From: Desulfobulbaceae bacterium UBA2262
GTDB lineage: Bacteria; Desulfobacterota; Desulfobulbia; Desulfobulbales; Desulfurivibrionaceae
Reading direction: 5' to 3'
Length of the DNA stretch: 33,893 bases
Assembly (NCBI GenBank): GCA_002347185.1
Contig: DDXK01000130.1
Span: forward strand, 1 to 33,893
The position numbers were made by a program, and so were the translations under genes. Below the pieces are notes generated by a model. It was not told the DNA's origin and did not search any database. It saw only the letters and a program-made list of their open reading frames with translations. Positions 29,746 through 33,893 of the stretch are shown here, piece after piece. Positions within the stretch are counted from its first letter, which is position 1, and each line of letters starts with the position of its first letter.

Positions 29746-31980
29746 ATGCAGAAGCTCGACCGCCAGTTCATCAAAAAGGTTCGCCGCCGTGACCGCATCG
29801 CCACCCGGATCATCTCCGCGGGCGGCCTGCTGGTCATCGCCAGCGTCATCGCCATCCTCCTGCTCATCGTCAAGGTGACCCTGCCCCTCTTCCTGCCGGC
29901 CACGGCCACTCCGCTTCCGGAGATGCCCGGCGCCCAACGCCTCGCGGAAGAGCTTGCCGTCGGCATCGACGACTACCAGGAAGTGGCCTACACCGTGGAC
30001 AGGCAGGGAAACTTCGCCTTCCACAGCCTCGCAAGCGGCGAGCTGATCGAGAAGATTCCCGCACCCGCCGGCAAGGAGGGGCTCACGGTCAAGGCGGTGG
30101 AACTGCACAGAAACAACATCTACACCCTCCTCTGGTCGGACCACAGCGTCAGCGCCGCCTCGGTTTCCTTCCGCCTCTTTTTTGCCGAGGACGGCCGCCG
30201 CAGCCTGCTGCCGGAGCTTGAGGTGCTTGCCGACCTGCCCGCCGCGGCCGTCGGCCCGACCGCAGCCCTTGCCGCGGCAGTACGCACGGACGGCGACGGC
30301 ACCACAACCCTGGTGGCGCTCCTTGCCGACCAGAGCTTCCAGATCGTCCGGGAGACGACCCGCACCGACCTCTTCGACAACGAAACCAGGGAGACCACTT
30401 CCTTCCGGCTCGCAGAAGAGCTGCCCGGCAGGATTACGACCTTTGCCGTTGACGAGGCGGGCGAAACCCTCTATGCCGGCACCGAAAACGGCAGCCTCCT
30501 GCGCTGGGAGCTGAACGGACAGGGCGAGGCCCGGCGCACCGACAATGTGGTCGCCACCAGCGACAACCAGGCCGTCACCGCTCTGGCCATGGTTTTCGGC
30601 GACATCTCCGTGGCGGTGGGCGACGCCGGCGGCAACCTGGCCACCTGGAGCCGGGTGACCACCGGCGGGGAAGAGGCGCAAACGAAAAAGCTCCGCAAGA
30701 TCCACAGTCTCGCTGCGCATCAGAGCGCGGTGACCGCCATTCTCCCTTCCCGGCGGAGCAAGACCCTGGTCAGCCTGGACGCCGGAGGAACGGTCCACCT
30801 CGACCACATGACCAGCGAGAGCCACCTGCTCGCCGTCCAGGGCCGCCTGAACCGCTTCGGCATCTCCGGCCGCGACAACAGCCTGATCGGCCTGGGCGCC
30901 GATGGCCGGCTCGCCGCCTGGCACATCGACAACCCCCATCCCGAGGTGAGCCTGAAAACCCTTTTCGGCAAGGTCTGGTACGAAAGCTACGACGAGCCCG
31001 CCCATGTCTGGCAATCCTCGGCAGGCAACGACGATTTCGAGCCCAAGCTCAGCATCGTCCCCCTGCTCTTCGGCACCATCAAGGGCACTCTCTATGCCAT
31101 GCTTTTCGCCGTGCCCCTGGCGGTTTTCGGAGCCGTTTACACCAGCCAGTTCGCCACCTTGTCCTTCAGGAAGGCAATCAAGCCGATGGTGGAAATCATG
31201 GCCTCGGTGCCCTCGGTGGTCATCGGCTTTCTCATTGCCCTCTGGCTCGCTCCCATCATCGAGAGGGCCATCGTCACCGTGATCCTTGCCTGCCTGCTGC
31301 TGCCCCTGCTCTTTTTCCTCCTGACGAACAGCCTGCGGCCACTCTATAAAACCCCGGCCCTCCAGAGCCGGGTGGGCGGCTACGAGTTCCTGCTCCTGAT
31401 CCCGCTCCTGCTGCTGACCGTCGCCCTCGCCAACGCCATGGCCCCGACGCTGGAATCCCTGCTTTTTGGCGGCAGCTTCCGGCAGTGGCTCTTTGACGAG
31501 GCAGGCATGCGCTACGACCAGCGCAACAGCATCATCATCGCCTTCGGCCTCGGCATCGCGGTGATCCCCCTCATCTTCTCCATCACCGAGGACGCCATCT
31601 CCAATATCCCGCCGAGTCTTGCCGCCGCCTCCCTGGCCTTGGGCGCCAGCCGCTGGCAAACCATCTGGCGGGTGGTGCTGCCCTCGGCGAGCCCCGGCAT
31701 CTTCGCGGCGATCATGATCGGCCTCGGCCGCTGCGTGGGTGAGACCATGATCGTGCTCATGGCCACCGGCAACACCCCGATCATGGACTGGTCGATCTTC
31801 AACGGCATGCGGACCCTCTCCGCCAACATCGCCGTCGAGATTCCGGAAGCCCCGCACGGCGGCACCCTCTACCGGGTGCTCTTTCTCTGCGCAACCCTGC
31901 TCTTCGCCCTGACCTTTGTCCTGAACACCGGGGCGGAGATGATCCGCGAACGGCTGCGAAAAAAATATGGCCGCTATTGA
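29746..31980 (+). CDS. pstC: Phosphate ABC transporter permease with periplasmic beta-propeller-like insert
   Basis: A 744-residue permease, more than twice the usual length of about 320. One membrane segment (about 19-48) is followed by some 380 residues that read like WD40-type repeats (TLYAGTENGSLLRWELNGQ, SVAVGDAGGNLATWSRV, LIGLGADGRLAAWHIDN). The standard permease core starts near residue 435, with the EAA-loop region AASLALGASRWQTIWRVVLPSASPGIFAA. The insert should lie in the periplasm. Similar long PstC proteins occur in Gammaproteobacteria. ATG 29746 follows GGCAAGGA; a longer open frame upstream overlaps pstS and is not used. Confidence 0.9.
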   Translation: MQKLDRQFIKKVRRRDRIATRIISAGGLLVIASVIAILLLIVKVTLPLFLPATATPLPEMPGAQRLAEELAVGIDDYQEVAYTVDRQGNFAFHSLASGELIEKIPAPAGKEGLTVKAVELHRNNIYTLLWSDHSVSAASVSFRLFFAEDGRRSLLPELEVLADLPAAAVGPTAALAAAVRTDGDGTTTLVALLADQSFQIVRETTRTDLFDNETRETTSFRLAEELPGRITTFAVDEAGETLYAGTENGSLLRWELNGQGEARRTDNVVATSDNQAVTALAMVFGDISVAVGDAGGNLATWSRVTTGGEEAQTKKLRKIHSLAAHQSAVTAILPSRRSKTLVSLDAGGTVHLDHMTSESHLLAVQGRLNRFGISGRDNSLIGLGADGRLAAWHIDNPHPEVSLKTLFGKVWYESYDEPAHVWQSSAGNDDFEPKLSIVPLLFGTIKGTLYAMLFAVPLAVFGAVYTSQFATLSFRKAIKPMVEIMASVPSVVIGFLIALWLAPIIERAIVTVILACLLLPLLFFLLTNSLRPLYKTPALQSRVGGYEFLLLIPLLLLTVALANAMAPTLESLLFGGSFRQWLFDEAGMRYDQRNSIIIAFGLGIAVIPLIFSITEDAISNIPPSLAAASLALGASRWQTIWRVVLPSASPGIFAAIMIGLGRCVGETMIVLMATGNTPIMDWSIFNGMRTLSANIAVEIPEAPHGGTLYRVLFLCATLLFALTFVLNTGAEMIRERLRKKYGRY

Positions 31981-31989
31981 GGTGACCCC

Positions 31990-33585
31990 ATGCTGAACAA
32001 AAAATTCTGGCGACAGGGAGAGCCCTTTGTCTGGGCCACCGGCCTCGCCCTTTCCCTCATCCTCTGCCTCACCCTGAGCCTGCTCTTCGTGGTCCTCGCC
32101 AACGGCATCGCCGTGTTCTGGCCCCGCGAAGTCCGGCTGGCGACCCTCAGCGACGGAGGCGGCAGCCTGCTGGGCGAGATCGTCCGCGAGGAGGAGATCC
32201 CTGGCAGCGGCCAGAAACGGCTGCAGTTCAAAATCGGCAACCGCGACCTCTACGGCCTCGACTTCCGCTGGGTGGACGCCACAAAAATCGCCGAGCTGAG
32301 CAGGCCCGAGCAGGCCTACGTGCTGGAGCGCCTTGAGTTCGGCAATTTCTACGGCTTTCTCAAGGAGCTTTCCCTGCCCGGCCTCGCGCTGCCGCCGGGC
32401 GAGGAAGACCTGCCCGCCGCCCTGGCCGCCATCGGACCGCAACAGCGGGAAGTGGCGCGGCTGGACAGCGCGATCGCCGCAGTGAACCGCAGGGTGGAGG
32501 TGCTCGACCGCAGGCTTGCCTCCCTCGGCCACCGCAAGGAGGCGGACTCGCCGGCCGCCGTCGCCCTGCGCGGCGAAAAGGAACGGCTCGGCAAGGAATT
32601 CGCCCTGCTGGTCGACGAACTCGGCCGCCGGCGCTTGGAGCTTCTCCGCAACGAGGCGGTCTTTCTCGCCGCGGACGGCCGGGAAAAGAGCATCGCCCTG
32701 GCCAATATCGTCCGCGCCTACCAGCCCAACACCATGGGCCTTTTCGCCAAGGGGCGCTACTACCTGCTCCGCCTGCACGAACTCTTCTTTGCCGAGCCCC
32801 GCGAAGCGAACACCGAGGGCGGCCTTTTTCCGGCGATCTTCGGCACGGTGCTGCTCATCTTCCTGATGAGCATCCTCTCCTTCCCTCTGGGGGTGCTGGC
32901 CGGCATCTACCTGCGGGAATACGCCAGGGAAGGCTGCCTGGTCAAAATGGTCCGCATCGCCGTGAACAACCTGGCAGGTATTCCCTCCATCGTTTACGGC
33001 ATCTTCGGCCTGGGTTTCTTCGTTTACGGGATCGGCGGCGGCATCGACCAGCTTTTCTTCCCGGAAAGGCTGCCCACCCCCACCTTCGGCACCGGCGGCA
33101 TCCTCTGGGCCAGCCTCACCCTGGGGCTGCTCACCGTGCCGGTGGTGATCGTCGCCACCGAGGAGGCGCTGGGCGCCATTCCCCCCGGTATCCGGGAAGG
33201 TTCCCAGGCCCTGGCCGCCACCAGGTTCCAGACCCTGACCAAGATCCTGCTGCCCATGGCCTCGCCCGGCATCCTCACCGGCTTCATCCTGGCCATGGCC
33301 AGGGCCGCGGGCGAGGTGGCGCCGCTGATGATCACCGGCGTGGTGAAGCTGGCTCCGGCCCTGCCCCTGGACAGCACCTTCCCCTATCTGCACCTGGACC
33401 GGAAATTCATGCACCTGGGCTTCCACATCTACGACATCGGCTTTCAATCGCCCAACGTGGAGGCGGCCAAGCCCATGGTCTATGTCACCACCCTGCTTTT
33501 GATCGTCATCGTCCTGCTCATGACCAGCACGGCCATCCACCTGCGCAACAGGATGCGGGCCCGCTACGCGGTCTCCGACGTGTAG
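31990..33585 (+). CDS. pstA: Phosphate ABC transporter permease with periplasmic coiled-coil insert
   Basis: A 531-residue permease, against about 290 in ordinary PstA. Membrane segment 1 is at about 15-40. An insert of some 230 residues follows; its second half (about 150-225) is charged and helical with long heptad-like stretches, probably a coiled coil. The permease core from about residue 275 has GIYLREYAREG, NNLAGIPSIVYGIFGLG and the EAA-loop region EGSQALAATRFQTLTKILLPMASPGILTG. It starts nine bases after pstC, with AGGTGA upstream. The inserts of PstC and PstA may pack together over PstS (inference). Confidence 0.93.
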   Translation: MLNKKFWRQGEPFVWATGLALSLILCLTLSLLFVVLANGIAVFWPREVRLATLSDGGGSLLGEIVREEEIPGSGQKRLQFKIGNRDLYGLDFRWVDATKIAELSRPEQAYVLERLEFGNFYGFLKELSLPGLALPPGEEDLPAALAAIGPQQREVARLDSAIAAVNRRVEVLDRRLASLGHRKEADSPAAVALRGEKERLGKEFALLVDELGRRRLELLRNEAVFLAADGREKSIALANIVRAYQPNTMGLFAKGRYYLLRLHELFFAEPREANTEGGLFPAIFGTVLLIFLMSILSFPLGVLAGIYLREYAREGCLVKMVRIAVNNLAGIPSIVYGIFGLGFFVYGIGGGIDQLFFPERLPTPTFGTGGILWASLTLGLLTVPVVIVATEEALGAIPPGIREGSQALAATRFQTLTKILLPMASPGILTGFILAMARAAGEVAPLMITGVVKLAPALPLDSTFPYLHLDRKFMHLGFHIYDIGFQSPNVEAAKPMVYVTTLLLIVIVLLMTSTAIHLRNRMRARYAVSDV

Positions 33586-33688
33586 GCAGGCTCGAACCGG
33601 AGCGCCGTGCTTTGCCGCGACGGCCCCAGGCTGCCTTGCGCATTAACTATTGGAATTATTTGCCTGAGGGCGATAATAAGGAGAGAGA

Positions 33689-33893
33689 ATGTCAGCCGAA
33701 AAAAATATGGCCATCGTCAGCATCGAAAACCCACAGGTCGTGGTGGAGGGGCTGAACCTCTATTACGGCGCAAGCCAGGCCCTCAAGGGGCTGACCTTCG
33801 GGATTCCGGCCCGGCAGGTCACCGCCCTGATCGGCCCTTCGGGCTGCGGCAAGTCCACGGTGCTGCGCAGCCTCAACCGCATGAACGACCTCA
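33689..33893 (+). CDS. pstB: Phosphate ABC transporter ATPase, 3' truncated
   Basis: The first 68 codons are present; the gene runs off the right edge. Walker A is GPSGCGKST at 49-57, followed by VLRSLNRMNDL, which is characteristic of PstB. LNLYYGASQALKGLTF at the front is the A-loop region with its aromatic residue. AAGGAG precedes ATG 33689. It powers PstCA on the cytoplasmic side. A 103-base gap separates it from pstA; I see no terminator there. A phoU gene would be expected downstream. Confidence 0.95.
   Translation, partial: MSAEKNMAIVSIENPQVVVEGLNLYYGASQALKGLTFGIPARQVTALIGPSGCGKSTVLRSLNRMNDL

Noticed and set aside
29695..33540. A 1281-codon open frame on the - strand across pstC and pstA
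   Set aside because: It mirrors the pst genes, whose G+C-rich third codon positions remove stops on the opposite strand. It has no recognisable domain, and its composition is rich in Gly, Gln, Glu and His.
1..33893. tRNA, rRNA, CRISPR arrays, insertion sequences or attachment sites
   Set aside because: I looked for cloverleaf-like segments, regularly spaced direct repeats, transposase motifs and terminal inverted repeats and found none I could support.

Overview
The window looks like chromosomal DNA of a GC-rich, anaerobic, respiratory Gram-negative bacterium, most likely a deltaproteobacterium of the Desulfobulbales type. Grounds: a twin-arginine molybdopterin arsenate reductase with its four-cluster Fe-S partner, several low-potential Fe-S proteins, outer-membrane porins, a pst operon with enlarged permeases, and a probable UGA-encoded selenoprotein. 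This placement is inferred from gene content, not from a phylogenetic marker. No tRNA, rRNA, IS element or CRISPR array was seen.

Left part (1-4.7 kb): the tail of a small CxxC thioredoxin-like protein, a periplasmic rhodanese, a periplasmic thioredoxin, a CcdA-type electron transporter and a Crp/Fnr regulator form one + strand run. It faces a - strand pair: an OprP-like porin and a small secreted protein. A near-consensus Crp/Fnr site lies between the porin and a + strand methyltransferase.

Arsenic island (5.7-19.0 kb): an arsR with an operator embedded in its own promoter, an ArsP-type permease, two CxxC mini-thioredoxins, Acr3, a DUF2703 protein and a thioredoxin-coupled ArsC form the resistance block. 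Next comes a small 2Fe-2S protein whose frame continues through a UGA codon directly before a SECIS-like hairpin. Then follow an arsenic-sensing-type three-component system (PhnD-like lipoprotein, NarX-type kinase, NarL-type regulator) and the respiratory block: MOSC protein, arrA, arrB, a TorD-type chaperone and a polyferredoxin. No NrfD-type membrane anchor (ArrC) is present. Arsenate would be respired in the periplasm by ArrAB, sensed by the lipoprotein/kinase pair, reduced in the cytoplasm by ArsC, and arsenite expelled by Acr3.

Middle (19.0-21.9 kb): a candidate small RNA or leader with a strong terminator, a cold-shock protein, a DEAD-box helicase with a DbpA-type RNA-binding tail, and a YqaA-type membrane protein.

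Right part (21.9 kb to the end): phoR with a small overlapping Cys-rich gene, then a - strand signalling group (MCP, EAL remnant, receiver-only regulator, small Cys-rich protein). Last come a - strand porin and the pstSCA(B) operon, divergent across a gene-free region of about 440 bp. Upstream of phoR, the porin and pstS I see three short repeats phased at 11 bp, which I read as Pho boxes. Phosphate uptake, the usual entry route of arsenate, therefore sits beside arsenate respiration.
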